Below, piece after piece: positions 44,717-53,493 of a stretch of 64,000 nt of DNA. The stretch is taken from assembly GCF_040149665.1 (NCBI RefSeq), contig NZ_JBEFLP010000001.1:558001-622000 (forward strand), written 5' to 3'. The notes beneath the pieces are model-generated. The model had not been told where the DNA came from. It did no database searches and saw only the letters and a list, made by a program, of their open reading frames with translations. Origin of the DNA: Sulfitobacter sp. HNIBRBA3233 (GTDB lineage Bacteria; Pseudomonadota; Alphaproteobacteria; Rhodobacterales; Rhodobacteraceae). The position numbers and the translations under genes were made by a program. How positions within the stretch are numbered: position 1 is the stretch's first letter; each line of letters opens with the position of its first letter.

Positions 44717-45184
44717 TTACCAGCTGTTGTAGCCGAGGTATTTGCCCGACATCTCGACCTTGACCCGGTCGCCCTTGGGGTTCTCGACCCGCGTGACGGA
44801 CATGTCGAAATCGATGGCCGACATGATGCCGTCGCCGAATTTCTCCTGGATCAGCGCCTTGAGGGTCGGGCCATAGACGCCGACGATCTCGTAGAAGCGG
44901 TAGATACAGGGGTCTGTCGGCACTGCCTGCTCCCAGATCTTGGTCGGGCTTTCGGCCAGCACGCTTTCGGCTTCCTGCGGCAGGCCCATCACGCTGACCA
45001 TCTTCTTCGCCTTCTCGGGAGGGAAGGCGTTCATGCCCATGGCCGCAGAGTGGGTCCAGACGGGCGACATCTCGATCTTCTCGGCGATCTGCTCCCACGT
45101 CAGGCCCGCCTGTTTCTTGGCGGACAGGATCATGGCGGTTACGTCTTCTTTGGTCATCATTTCTGTCATCATCAGGTCTTTCAT
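44717..45184 (-). CDS. cynS: cyanate hydratase (cyanase)
   Basis: This 155-residue enzyme turns cyanate and bicarbonate into ammonia and two CO2. The catalytic triad R96, E99 (YRFYEIVG) and S122 (IMSAIDFD) falls at the same numbers as in the E. coli enzyme. The N-terminal part is a helix bundle of HTH type without DNA-binding role. The start at 45184 has GAGGAG eight bases upstream. It lies behind the ABC transporter genes, so uptake and hydrolysis are expressed together. Confidence 0.97.
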   Translation of the reverse strand: MKDLMMTEMMTKEDVTAMILSAKKQAGLTWEQIAEKIEMSPVWTHSAAMGMNAFPPEKAKKMVSVMGLPQEAESVLAESPTKIWEQAVPTDPCIYRFYEIVGVYGPTLKALIQEKFGDGIMSAIDFDMSVTRVENPKGDRVKVEMSGKYLGYNSW

Positions 45185-45201
45185 GTTGGTCTCCTCGGGT
45201 C

Positions 45202-46110
45202 TTATGTGTTCACCGCGCGCAAGGCGGGTCGTGTGTCCTCGGGGTCGTCGGTGGCGGTCGTTGTCTTGTCGATCCGCACAGTTTCGGGCTTGTTGGTCTG
45301 GCCCGGCTCGGTGGGCTGGCCGGACAGCTCTTTCGAGCGCTTGCCGAGGAACTGAACGAGATGGTTGCGGATCGCGTAGTAGTTGGGATGCTCGACGATC
45401 TCGGTCCGGCTGCGCGGACGCGGAATGGTAATCTCAACGCTTTCGGCGACACGCGCTTGCGGTCCGTTCGTCATCAGCAGGATGCGGTCGGCCAGCAGGA
45501 TCGCCTCGTCGATGTCGTGGGTGATCATGAAGACGGTCTGCTCCATCTGGCCCCAGATCTTCAGAAGCTCGTCCTGAATGGTGCCGCGCGTCAGCGCGTC
45601 GAGCGCGCCGAAGGGTTCGTCCAGCAGCAAGAGCTTGGGGTGGTTGGCAAAGGCCCGCGCGATGGACACGCGCTGGCGCATGCCGCCCGACAGCTGGCTG
45701 GGTTTGCGGTGGATCACGTCGCCCTCGAGCCCCACCATCGACAGGAACTTGGTCGAGTGTTCGGCGACCTGCGCCTTCGTCCACTCCGGGTGGCGCGCGG
45801 CCACGCCGAAGCTGACGTTCTTGAGCGTGCTCAGCCACGGCAGGAGCGAATAGTTCTGGAACACCACACCACGGTCGAGGCTGGGCCCCCTGACTTCCTG
45901 CCCGTCCATGATCACCGTGCCGCTTGTCGGATCGGCAAGACCGGCGAGGATGTTCATGATCGTGGATTTGCCGCAGCCCGAGTGGCCGAGGATCACGACA
46001 AACTCGCCTTTCTCGACACCGAAAGTGGCTTCTTCGAATACGGTCAGCTCACCGCCGGCGCCATCGGGAAAGCGCTGCGTCAGGTTTTCTATGCTCAGAT
46101 AAGGTTTCAT
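45202..46110 (-). CDS. cynD: ABC transporter ATP-binding protein for cyanate/nitrate-type substrate
   Basis: This 302-residue ATPase belongs to the nitrate/cyanate/bicarbonate transporter group. Walker A is GHSGCGKST, the signature is LSGGMRQRVS, and Walker B is LLLLDEPFGALD, with the H-loop in MITHDIDEA. A Thr/Asp-rich tail of about 50 residues extends past the ATPase. ATG at 46110 begins MKPYLSIENL. It works with the permease just upstream. Confidence 0.9.
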   Translation of the reverse strand: MKPYLSIENLTQRFPDGAGGELTVFEEATFGVEKGEFVVILGHSGCGKSTIMNILAGLADPTSGTVIMDGQEVRGPSLDRGVVFQNYSLLPWLSTLKNVSFGVAARHPEWTKAQVAEHSTKFLSMVGLEGDVIHRKPSQLSGGMRQRVSIARAFANHPKLLLLDEPFGALDALTRGTIQDELLKIWGQMEQTVFMITHDIDEAILLADRILLMTNGPQARVAESVEITIPRPRSRTEIVEHPNYYAIRNHLVQFLGKRSKELSGQPTEPGQTNKPETVRIDKTTTATDDPEDTRPALRAVNT

Positions 46111-46120
46111 GGATGGTCCT

Positions 46121-46954
46121 TTATTCGACGTAGGCGACGCGGCGTTGCAGCAGTCCGAACATGGCGTCCAGAAGCATGCCGACGACACCGATCATGAGGA
46201 TTGAGAAAACGACGGACGTCAGATCAAGGTTGTTCCATTCGTTCCAGACGTAGTAGCCGATGCCGGTTCCCCCCACGAGCATCTCTGCCGCGACGATCAC
46301 CAGCCACGCGATCCCGATCGAGATCCGCATTCCGGTGACGATGGTGGGGGCAGCGGCAGGCAGGATGACCGTGAAGGCCGTCTTCAGCGCGCCCAGTTCG
46401 TGGGTTCGGGCCACGTTGACCCAATCCGCGCGGACCCCGGCGACACCGAAGGCGGTGTTGATCAGCATCGGCCAGATCGAACAGATGAAGATCACGAATA
46501 TCGCGGATGCTTCGCTGTCACCGATGATGAACAGTGCCAGCGGCATCCATGCCAGTGGTGAAATCGGTCGCAACACCTGGATGAAAGGGTTGAGCGCCTT
46601 GTAGGCAATAGGCGACATGCCGATCAGGAAGCCCAGCGGAATGGCGACAAGCGCGGCCAGAAGATAACCGGTCAGGACGCGGTAGATCGAATAGCCGATC
46701 TGGATCCCGATGCCCTTGTCGTTGGGACCCGCATCGTAGAACGGGTTGCTCAGCTGTTCCCACGCCTTGGCGATCACATCGCTTGGCGGTGGTACACCGG
46801 CTTTCGGCGCGCCGGCGCCGGTCAGACGTTCGTATTCTGTCAGCTCGCCGACGGCCTTTTGGCCGGGAATGGCGGCCTCCCATATCAGGAGGCCGACCAC
46901 GAGCATGACAACCGACAACAGCGCCGCGCGTTGGTTAAGGGATAACGTGTACAT
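46121..46954 (-). CDS. cynB: ABC transporter permease for cyanate/nitrate-type substrate
   Basis: This 277-residue membrane protein has about six helices. The EAA loop lies near RTHELGALKTAFTVILPAAAPTIVTGMRI. A periplasmic insert of about 50 residues after the first helix is typical of NrtB/CynB. It begins three bases after the binding-protein gene. Confidence 0.9.
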   Translation of the reverse strand: MYTLSLNQRAALLSVVMLVVGLLIWEAAIPGQKAVGELTEYERLTGAGAPKAGVPPPSDVIAKAWEQLSNPFYDAGPNDKGIGIQIGYSIYRVLTGYLLAALVAIPLGFLIGMSPIAYKALNPFIQVLRPISPLAWMPLALFIIGDSEASAIFVIFICSIWPMLINTAFGVAGVRADWVNVARTHELGALKTAFTVILPAAAPTIVTGMRISIGIAWLVIVAAEMLVGGTGIGYYVWNEWNNLDLTSVVFSILMIGVVGMLLDAMFGLLQRRVAYVE

Positions 46955-46957
46955 CCC

Positions 46958-48340
46958 TTACCCTTTCTTGATCGCAAAGCTGTCGACGTAGGCTTCGGGG
47001 GTCGCGGGATCAAAGGATTTGCCCATGATCATGTGCGACTTGTAGGTGACGTCCGGCGCTTCGTAGCCCAGATCCTCCATCACCTTGCGGCAGTCGGCGG
47101 CCAGATAGACCTGCTCGGCCACACCCTTGTAGTCCACATCCCCTTCGATATAGCCCCAGCGCTTCATTTGGGTGAGGATCCACACACCCATGGAATGCCA
47201 CGGGAAGGGATCGAAATCGATCCGGTCGGGCACCTGCTTCACCTCGCCCAGACCGTCGGCATAGGTGCCGGTCAGCACCTGTTCGATCACCGTCACAGGC
47301 TGGTTGAGGTAGTTCGTCGGTGCAATCGCGGCCGAGATTTCCTTGCGGTTTTCCGGGGCTGAGGCGTATTGCGTGGCGTCGATGATCGACTTCAACAGCG
47401 CGCCGTAGGTGTTGGGCAGCTCCTGAGCGAAAGACAACGGTGCGGCGAAGGCGCAGCAGGGGTGACCTTCCCAGATTTCCTTGGTCAGGATGTGGATGAA
47501 GCCGATGCCCTCGTAGACCGCGCGCTGGTTGAACGGGTCGGGCGACAGATAGCCGTCGAGGTTGCCTGCCCGCAGGTTGGCGACCATTTCTGGCGGCGGC
47601 ACCACGCGGATCTGGATATCGACATCGGGGTCCAGCCCGAATTCCGCCACGTAATAGCGCAGCAGGAAGTTGTGCATCGAGTATTCGAAAGGCACGCCGA
47701 AGGTGAAGCCCTTCCACTGGCTCGGGTCGCGCTTGTCGAGGTGTTCGTTCGAGAGCACGATCGCCTGGCCGTTGATGTTCTCGACCGCGGGCATGATGTA
47801 GGGCTCGGCCACGGATCCCGCGCCCAGCGTCATCGCCAATGGCATCGGTGTCAGCATGTGGCTGGCGTCATATTCGCCATTGAGCGATTTATCGCGGGCA
47901 ACCGCCCAACCGGCAGTCTTGATGACCTGTGCATTCAGGCCGTAGCGTTCGTAGAATCCCAACGGCTGGGCCATGATGATCGGCGTCGCACAGGTGATCG
48001 GGACGAAGCCGATGTTGAGGTCGGTTTTTTCCGGGGGCCCGAGGTTGTCGAGGATCGCGGCCTTGGCTTCGTTGATCGGAAACACCGAAGCGAGTGCCGC
48101 GGCAACGGTCGATCCGCCCATCATTCCCATGAACGACCGGCGTCCGATATCGCTCTGGCCAAAGACGGAGCGAACGATGGCGCTTTCGACAGCGCGTTCG
48201 AGCATCCCTTCCGACGTGGTCAGATCGACGCTGTCGTCGACTTCGGGTGCGGCAGTGCTACAGCTGTGACAGCTGCAATCCGCCCCGTGCCGCAGATCGG
48301 ATTTCGCTGAGAAGGGATTGCCGAGTGATTTCATTGTCAT
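46958..48340 (-). CDS. cynA: ABC substrate-binding protein (NrtA/CynA family) with unusual N-terminus
   Basis: This 460-residue protein is a nitrate/cyanate-type binding protein (LNIGFVPITCATPIIMAQPLGFYERYGL, SPDPFNQRAVYEGIGF). The export signal is odd: the twin-arginine GRRSFMGMMGG begins only at residue 66. Before it lies a Cys-rich CSCHSC (22-27) and an acidic linker. The ATG at 48340 has GGAG seven bases upstream, so the extension seems real. Cyanate is the likely ligand because of cynS, though nitrate or bicarbonate are known for relatives. Confidence 0.88.
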   Translation of the reverse strand: MTMKSLGNPFSAKSDLRHGADCSCHSCSTAAPEVDDSVDLTTSEGMLERAVESAIVRSVFGQSDIGRRSFMGMMGGSTVAAALASVFPINEAKAAILDNLGPPEKTDLNIGFVPITCATPIIMAQPLGFYERYGLNAQVIKTAGWAVARDKSLNGEYDASHMLTPMPLAMTLGAGSVAEPYIMPAVENINGQAIVLSNEHLDKRDPSQWKGFTFGVPFEYSMHNFLLRYYVAEFGLDPDVDIQIRVVPPPEMVANLRAGNLDGYLSPDPFNQRAVYEGIGFIHILTKEIWEGHPCCAFAAPLSFAQELPNTYGALLKSIIDATQYASAPENRKEISAAIAPTNYLNQPVTVIEQVLTGTYADGLGEVKQVPDRIDFDPFPWHSMGVWILTQMKRWGYIEGDVDYKGVAEQVYLAADCRKVMEDLGYEAPDVTYKSHMIMGKSFDPATPEAYVDSFAIKKG

Positions 48341-48472
48341 GGTGATGCTCCATCGTTGGGTAGGATGAGAGTGCAACTTGAAGCAGACCAGTTGAACGAA
48401 ATTGCCGAAAATTCAGGTTTTGGTAAAAATGCATAAAAACAGACACCTAGGGCGTTTCGGGGTGAAAGTGCG

Positions 48473-48505
48473 TTACGAATAATCGTAAATTACGATTTTT
48501 CGTAT
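48473..48505. promoter_or_regulatory. array of four TTACGA-type half-sites between cynA and its regulator
   Basis: TTACGA (48473), TCGTAA (48483), TTACGA (48490) and TCGTAT (48500) lie at regular steps of 10, 7 and 10 bases and form overlapping inverted repeats, including a 17-base palindrome with one central base at 48481-48497. The array lies 133-165 bases upstream of cynA, as expected for an enhancer. I find no canonical -24/-12 box before cynA. Confidence 0.65.
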
Positions 48506-48538
48506 TGCGGTGCGCGGCTGAATCGCACCCGATAGGGC

Positions 48539-50395
48539 ATGACCTTTGCAGAGCCCAGATATGATTCACTGCTCGCCGGTGCCTTCGGCCCGACGCTGCT
48601 GATTGACCTTGCGACCGACCGCATTCTTGCTGCCACGGACGAGGCGCTCACGCTCTTCGCCGATGCGGCGCTGGTCGGGTCGCGTTTTGGCCGCCTCGTG
48701 GCCGAGGGGATGGCGGATTTCGTCGTCTTCATCTCCGAAGCGGAGCATCGCGGCGCCGCGTGGACGCGGCAGGTGGCGCTTCAATCCGCTGGCGGCGACC
48801 GGCTGGATTGTGAACTGTCGGGCCGCATCACGACCAGCGCGGGCCGCCGTGTGCTTTTGTTGAACCTGCTCGATCTCGCGCGGATCGAACGGCACGCGGC
48901 AGAGGCGGCGGCGACGAGCTATTACAAGAGCGGCCTGATCGAATGGCAGCGCGCGCAGAATTTTTTCGCCGACCTCGAGCGCGAGAACCAGCTGATCCTG
49001 AATGCGGCGGGAGAGGGGATCTATGGCGTCAACGCGGACGGCAAGACCACCTTCGTGAACCGCGCCGCGCAGGAAATGCTGGGCTGGACCACCGAGGACC
49101 TGCTGGGCCGCGACATCCACACGATGATTCACCACCACCACCTCAGCGGTGAGAAATACCCGTCGCACGAATGCCCGATCTACCAGTCGTTCCGCTACGA
49201 GCAGGTCAACCGCATCGAAGACGAGGTGTTCTGGCGCAAGGACGGCAAACCCATCCGCGTCGAATATGTCTCGACCCCGATCTACGACGGGGTGCAGCTG
49301 GTCGGGGCTGTGGTGATCTTCCGCGACATCACCGAACGGTGGGAAAACGAACGCAAGCTACGCGAAGCGATGGACGAGGTCGCGGCGCTGCGCGACCAGC
49401 TGGAGGAAGAGAACGCCTATCTGCAGGAGGCGATCAGCATCGAACGCGCCCATCACGATATCATCGGACGCTCGGATGCCATCCGGCGGATCGTGTCGCA
49501 GATCGAAATGGTGGCGCCCACGGACACCAGCGTTTTCGTGCGCGGCGAAAGCGGTGTCGGCAAATCGCTGGTGGCCTCGGCGATTCACAGCGACAGCCCC
49601 CGCAAACGCCGCCCGATGATCCACTTCAAGGCCGGCGCGATCAGCCCCGAAAAGATCGAGAGCGAACTTTTCGGGCAGGTGAGGGGGGCGTTCGCCGGAG
49701 CGCTCAAAGACCGTCCCGGCAAGCTTGAGCTTGCCCACGGCGGCACTTTGTTCATCGACGAGATCTGCGATATCCCGGTCGAGATCCAGGGCCATCTTCT
49801 CGACGCGCTGCAAAGCCGCGAGGTGACGCGGCTGGGCGATGACCGCCTGCGCAACCTTGATCTGCGCATCATCGCCTCCAGCAGCCGCGACGTGGAGCGC
49901 GAGGTGCAGGCGGGCCGTCTGCGGCAGGACCTGCTGCTGCATCTCAACGTCTTCCCGATCTCTTGCCCGCCGCTGCGCGAGCGCCCCGAAGACATCCCGA
50001 TCCTGACGGTACATCTGCTGCGCATCGCCTGCCGCAAGCTGGGCCGGAAGGTCCCTGTGGTAACGGGCGGCACGATGCGCAAGCTGCGCCAGTACGACTG
50101 GCCCGGCAACGTCCGCGAACTGGCGAATGTCATAGAACGCGCGGCCATCGTGTCCCAGTCCGACAAGCTGCTGGTCGAAATCCAGAAAGAGGCCGCAGCC
50201 TCGGTCCGCTCCGCGTCAACGCTGCTGACCGAAGCCGATATCGAACAGATTCGCATCGCCAACACCATTGCCTGCATGAAAGAGGCGGGCGGAAAGGTAT
50301 CGGGCAAGGAAGGCGCCGCGGCGCTGCTGGGCATCCGTCCGACGACGCTTTATTCGCGGTTGCAAAAGCTTGGTCTGGGGCGCGAGGATTGGTAG
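48539..50395 (+). CDS. enhancer-binding regulator with PAS, AAA+ and Fis domains
   Basis: This 618-residue protein has an N-terminal PAS-like region (1-110), a second PAS (about 150-275) with the IHHHHLSGEKYPSHECPIYQ signature, a short coiled coil, an AAA+ domain (about 310-540) and a Fis HTH (KEGAAALLGIRPTTLYSRLQKLG). Walker A is G336ESGVGKS and the sigma54 loop reads GAFAGA (383-388) where GAFTGA is usual. It is divergent from the cyanate operon, so it probably activates it, in place of the LysR-type CynR of E. coli. It has no receiver domain; the PAS domains likely sense the signal directly. Confidence 0.88.
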   Translation: MTFAEPRYDSLLAGAFGPTLLIDLATDRILAATDEALTLFADAALVGSRFGRLVAEGMADFVVFISEAEHRGAAWTRQVALQSAGGDRLDCELSGRITTSAGRRVLLLNLLDLARIERHAAEAAATSYYKSGLIEWQRAQNFFADLERENQLILNAAGEGIYGVNADGKTTFVNRAAQEMLGWTTEDLLGRDIHTMIHHHHLSGEKYPSHECPIYQSFRYEQVNRIEDEVFWRKDGKPIRVEYVSTPIYDGVQLVGAVVIFRDITERWENERKLREAMDEVAALRDQLEEENAYLQEAISIERAHHDIIGRSDAIRRIVSQIEMVAPTDTSVFVRGESGVGKSLVASAIHSDSPRKRRPMIHFKAGAISPEKIESELFGQVRGAFAGALKDRPGKLELAHGGTLFIDEICDIPVEIQGHLLDALQSREVTRLGDDRLRNLDLRIIASSSRDVEREVQAGRLRQDLLLHLNVFPISCPPLRERPEDIPILTVHLLRIACRKLGRKVPVVTGGTMRKLRQYDWPGNVRELANVIERAAIVSQSDKLLVEIQKEAAASVRSASTLLTEADIEQIRIANTIACMKEAGGKVSGKEGAAALLGIRPTTLYSRLQKLGLGREDW

Positions 50396-50510
50396 AGGAG
50401 GGCAGCCGGGCTCGAGGCGCAGGAGATACCGCTGCGGCGCGTCCACACTACAACAGGCGGGGCGATCCTTGTCATTCTCTTCCCATCTCCCGACACGCTA
50501 GGCCGACCCG

Positions 50511-51074
50511 ATGACCCGCTATCCCGATCTCTATGTATTGCGCCACGGCGAGACGGCGTGGAACGCCGAGGGGCGTTTGCAGGGCCATCTTGATTCCGCG
50601 CTGACCACGGAAGGCCGCGCACAGGCGGCGCGTCAGGCCGGCATTCTGCGCAATATCGACCTGTCGGGGGCCGATCTGCGGTCAAGCCCGCAAGGCCGCG
50701 CATGGGAAACCGCGCGGACCGCGCTGGCAGGGCGCGGACCGATCCGGTCCGAGCCGCTGCTGCGTGAAATCGGTGTAGGCGCATGGGCCGGTCGCCGCCG
50801 CGACGACATCGCGGCAACGTGGCCCGTCCCGATTGAAGGATTCGAGCTTTACGAACAGGCCCCGGAGGGCGAGGGATTCGCCGCACTCGAAGCGCGGTGC
50901 CGGTTGCTGCTGCAGCGTCTGGACCGGCCCACGGTCCTTGTAACACACGGTATGACGTCGCGCATGATCCGCGCCATAGCACTCGGGCTGGGCCGCGCGG
51001 GTGTCGCGGATGTGGACGGCGGGCAGGGCGTTGTTTTCCACATTTCCAACGGTGTGCAAAATCGTCTCGAATGA
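50511..51074 (+). CDS. histidine phosphatase family protein
   Basis: This 187-residue protein has the phosphohistidine motif YVLRHGETAWN (H12) and a second catalytic His in VLVTHGMTSRM. Arg and Glu positions also fit. It belongs to the phosphoglycerate mutase-like group of small phosphatases; the substrate is open. It lies 115 bases after the regulator gene. Confidence 0.88.
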   Translation: MTRYPDLYVLRHGETAWNAEGRLQGHLDSALTTEGRAQAARQAGILRNIDLSGADLRSSPQGRAWETARTALAGRGPIRSEPLLREIGVGAWAGRRRDDIAATWPVPIEGFELYEQAPEGEGFAALEARCRLLLQRLDRPTVLVTHGMTSRMIRAIALGLGRAGVADVDGGQGVVFHISNGVQNRLE

Positions 51075-51077
51075 GGC

Positions 51078-51106
51078 TTGCCATGCGCGCGGGCTTTGTC
51101 TAAACC
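51078..51106 (+). promoter_or_regulatory. promoter of tRNA-Val(TAC)
   Basis: TTGCCA and TAAACC are 17 bases apart, ten bases before the tRNA. Confidence 0.5.
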
Positions 51107-51116
51107 GCACCCCACC

Positions 51117-51192
<76 letters not shown>

Positions 51193-51225
51193 TATGCCTT
51201 CCTTCGGGGCGGCGAAAACAGATGC

Positions 51226-51302
51226 GCGGTTGTAGCTCAGTTGGTTAGAGTACCGGCCTGTCACGCCGGGGGTCGCGGGTTCGAGCCCCGTCAACCGCGC
51301 CA
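51226..51302 (+). tRNA. tRNA-Asp (anticodon GTC), copy 1
   Basis: The acceptor GCGGTTG pairs with CAACCGC. The anticodon stem CCGGC/GCCGG holds the loop CTGTCAC, giving GTC. The discriminator G and encoded CCA follow. It is identical over 77 bases to the second copy. Confidence 0.97.
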
Positions 51303-51456
51303 CTGTTTTCCTTTTTCACCACATTGATGCCGTCGCGAAGAAGATTGCGCCCGCGAGGGCCGTGCCCCGCAAGCGCAGACGCGTGGCGCATTCGCCGATT
51401 TCGACCCATGGCGCGAAAGCAGGCGCAAAGAAATCCTGCAACCGCCAGATAAGCGC

Positions 51457-51485
51457 TTGACGCATCCCCGGCCTTGCAATATCCC
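51457..51485 (+). promoter_or_regulatory. possible promoter of the second tRNA-Asp
   Basis: TTGACG and TATCCC are 17 bases apart, 43 bases before the tRNA. The rest of the 226-base gap between the two tRNA-Asp genes shows no gene. Confidence 0.4.
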
Positions 51486-51528
51486 GCCTCTCACGCGCTG
51501 GCGGCCACGGCCAACAGCGATGCAGCGG

Positions 51529-51605
51529 GCGGTTGTAGCTCAGTTGGTTAGAGTACCGGCCTGTCACGCCGGGGGTCGCGGGTTCGAGCCCCGTCAACCG
51601 CGCCA
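51529..51605 (+). tRNA. tRNA-Asp (anticodon GTC), copy 2
   Basis: It is identical to copy 1 over all 77 bases, including CCA. The start-to-start distance is 303 bases. The flanks are not alike, so the duplication is either old or kept equal by gene conversion. Confidence 0.97.
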
Positions 51606-51615
51606 CCGCTGCCTG

Positions 51616-51644
51616 AAAAAGGTCTCCTTCGGGAGGCCTTTTTT
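51616..51644 (+). terminator. terminator after the tRNA cluster
   Basis: AAAAA is followed by a 7-bp stem GGTCTCC/GGAGGCC closing TTCG, then TTTTTT. Confidence 0.88.
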
Positions 51645-51688
51645 CGTTTCAGGACAATAGGCCGATGGGGGCCGGCGCGCGCCTGCGG

Positions 51689-52483
51689 TCAGGCTTCTGC
51701 GTCGTACCCCATGAACCGCTCGATCTGCGGCTCGAGCTGGTCGCGCATGAACATCAGGTCCGCGCGCGCCCATGTCTCCGGCGGGTCCTCGCGCGGGACG
51801 GCGGCCTTCCACAGGTTGCCCATCCGGCGCCGCACGGGCACGAACCCTTCTTCGGTCCAGACAAGGCCATACGCCTCTGCCAGCGCGTCGAGAAAGCCGC
51901 GAGGGTCGGCGTTGAACACTTCCAGCTGGACAAAGGCCACCGACGTGCCGCGATTGAGGAAACTCAGCAGCCCGCGATGTTTGAGATTGCGCATCTCGAA
52001 GATGTTGCGAAACCGCTGGCCGGTCAGCGGGTGGCGATCCCATTGCAGCTCGTGGCCTTCGGGACGCAATTGCCGGTGGACCAGTTCGAAATGATCGCTC
52101 TGGTCGATCTGGCCGATCCACTCGCCACGCAGAAATTCCGCGAAGGGTCGCTGCTGAACGATCGGGTCCGCGTGCCACGGTCGTTTGTAAAGCGACTGCG
52201 CCCAGGATTTCGCGTTGCGTACCACGCAGATCGTCAGGAAATCGGTGGGGATGCCCACCATGACAGGAAATCCGTGTTTCCATCCCAATGCCTCGGTGCG
52301 CGTGATCTCGAGGCTGCGGTTGATGCTTTTGCGCAGGATATTGGTGCCGCAGCCGCGTTCGCCCATCACCTGAAAGCGGTCGAAGGGGCCGTCGGCGTGC
52401 TTGTGGAAATGCCACCCGCGTTTGGCCATGTTGCGGGCCATCGCCTCGTAATCAGGGACGGTATTTGTCTCTACCATTGTCAT
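51689..52483 (-). CDS. sulfotransferase-like P-loop protein
   Basis: This 264-residue protein resembles sulfotransferases. The phosphosulfate loop is ERGCGTNIL (residues 42-50) and the 3'-phosphate site could be VRNAKSWAQSLYK (88-100). The late stretch FEMRNLKHRGLLSFL followed by VAFVQLEVFNADP is typical. ATG at 52483 has AGGACG before it. It is divergent from a glycosyltransferase with 75 bases between, so the two may modify the same surface glycan. A catalytic base is not clear to me, and the acceptor is unknown. Confidence 0.65.
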   Translation of the reverse strand: MTMVETNTVPDYEAMARNMAKRGWHFHKHADGPFDRFQVMGERGCGTNILRKSINRSLEITRTEALGWKHGFPVMVGIPTDFLTICVVRNAKSWAQSLYKRPWHADPIVQQRPFAEFLRGEWIGQIDQSDHFELVHRQLRPEGHELQWDRHPLTGQRFRNIFEMRNLKHRGLLSFLNRGTSVAFVQLEVFNADPRGFLDALAEAYGLVWTEEGFVPVRRRMGNLWKAAVPREDPPETWARADLMFMRDQLEPQIERFMGYDAEA

Positions 52484-52558
52484 TTTACGTCCTGCACGGC
52501 TAAATCCTCGCAAGGCGAAGCATCGCGAATTCGCCGCTGAATGAAAAGAGGAACAGGC

Positions 52559-53431
52559 ATGCAGACGGCAGCGGCGGTTACGATGGTGCGCGACGACGCA
52601 TTTTTTCTCAAAGCGTGGTTGCGCCACTACGGCGACATGCTGGGCCGTCACAACTGCTATGTCGTCAATCACGGCTACGGCGAGGACGTGGCCGAGCTGG
52701 CAAAAGGGTGCAATATCATCGGCATCCCCGGCGATCCGCACAAAAGCTTCGACGTCAAGCGGTGGGGCCTGCTGAACGGGCTCTTGCAGGGCCTGCGTAA
52801 GTACTACCGCCACGTGATCGTGGGCGACGTGGACGAACTGGTGGTGGTCGATCCGGACGCGGGCAAGACCCTGCTGGAGTTTCTAGAAACAGCGCCGACC
52901 AAGCGGGTTTTTACGCCACTGGGGCTCGAGGTCATCCACCGCATCGACATCGAGGAGGCCCCGATCACGGACCGTATCATCGGGCCGCGCATGCACGTGC
53001 GCCCCGCGCCGCATTATTCCAAACCCTGCATCGTCTCCACCGCGTCGAAGCTGGCGCGGGGCGGGCATTTCGCGCAGCACCCCAAGCTGCATACGCCCGA
53101 CGAGCTTTATCTCTTTCACCTCAAGTTCTGTGATTTCGCCCAATACGCCGATGCGATGAACCGCCGGAACGCGGTTACCGAAGAGATCGGGGGCGGGATC
53201 AAGGACACGGCCATCGGACGCCACTGGTTTTCCGAGGCGCGCGGCGAGGACCGCGCGACATTCGAGGCCTTCGCGGACCTCGACATGCAGGACGGCTTCG
53301 ATTTCTCGATGATGCGCCGCAAGATGCAAAGATCGTTCAAGCCGCGCGGAGAGACCGGGTATTACGAATTCAACCGGCCCAGCCTGAACACCCAGTATCG
53401 CCTGCCGGACCGCTTCAGGGGGGTGATCTAG
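52559..53431 (+). CDS. glycosyltransferase, family 2/92-like
   Basis: This 290-residue protein has a GT-A-like start (AAVTMVRDDAFFLKAWLRHYGDML) and the metal-binding D-V-D at residues 90-92 (VIVGDVDELVVVD). The middle has a conserved HPKLHTPDELYLFHLKF. The ATG at 52559 follows AGAGGAA; an in-frame ATG lies at 52541. Such enzymes (often called GT92 or DUF4796-like relatives) add sugars to surface polymers or small acceptors. The substrate is unknown. Confidence 0.78.
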   Translation: MQTAAAVTMVRDDAFFLKAWLRHYGDMLGRHNCYVVNHGYGEDVAELAKGCNIIGIPGDPHKSFDVKRWGLLNGLLQGLRKYYRHVIVGDVDELVVVDPDAGKTLLEFLETAPTKRVFTPLGLEVIHRIDIEEAPITDRIIGPRMHVRPAPHYSKPCIVSTASKLARGGHFAQHPKLHTPDELYLFHLKFCDFAQYADAMNRRNAVTEEIGGGIKDTAIGRHWFSEARGEDRATFEAFADLDMQDGFDFSMMRRKMQRSFKPRGETGYYEFNRPSLNTQYRLPDRFRGVI

Positions 53432-53493
53432 AGCGCCGCAGGCCGCGCCTTCTCCGCTATCCGACACCAGAACCAGATCGAAAGGGCCTTTCG

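Noticed and set aside
48341..48440. Sigma54 promoter before cynA
   Set aside because: The nearest matches (a TGG and a TTGC box) are two bases too far apart, so I do not call a site although the regulator type suggests one.
51303..51528. Attachment site or small mobile element between the tRNA-Asp copies
   Set aside because: There is no integrase, no partial tRNA repeat and no terminal repeats; the gap is plain intergenic DNA.
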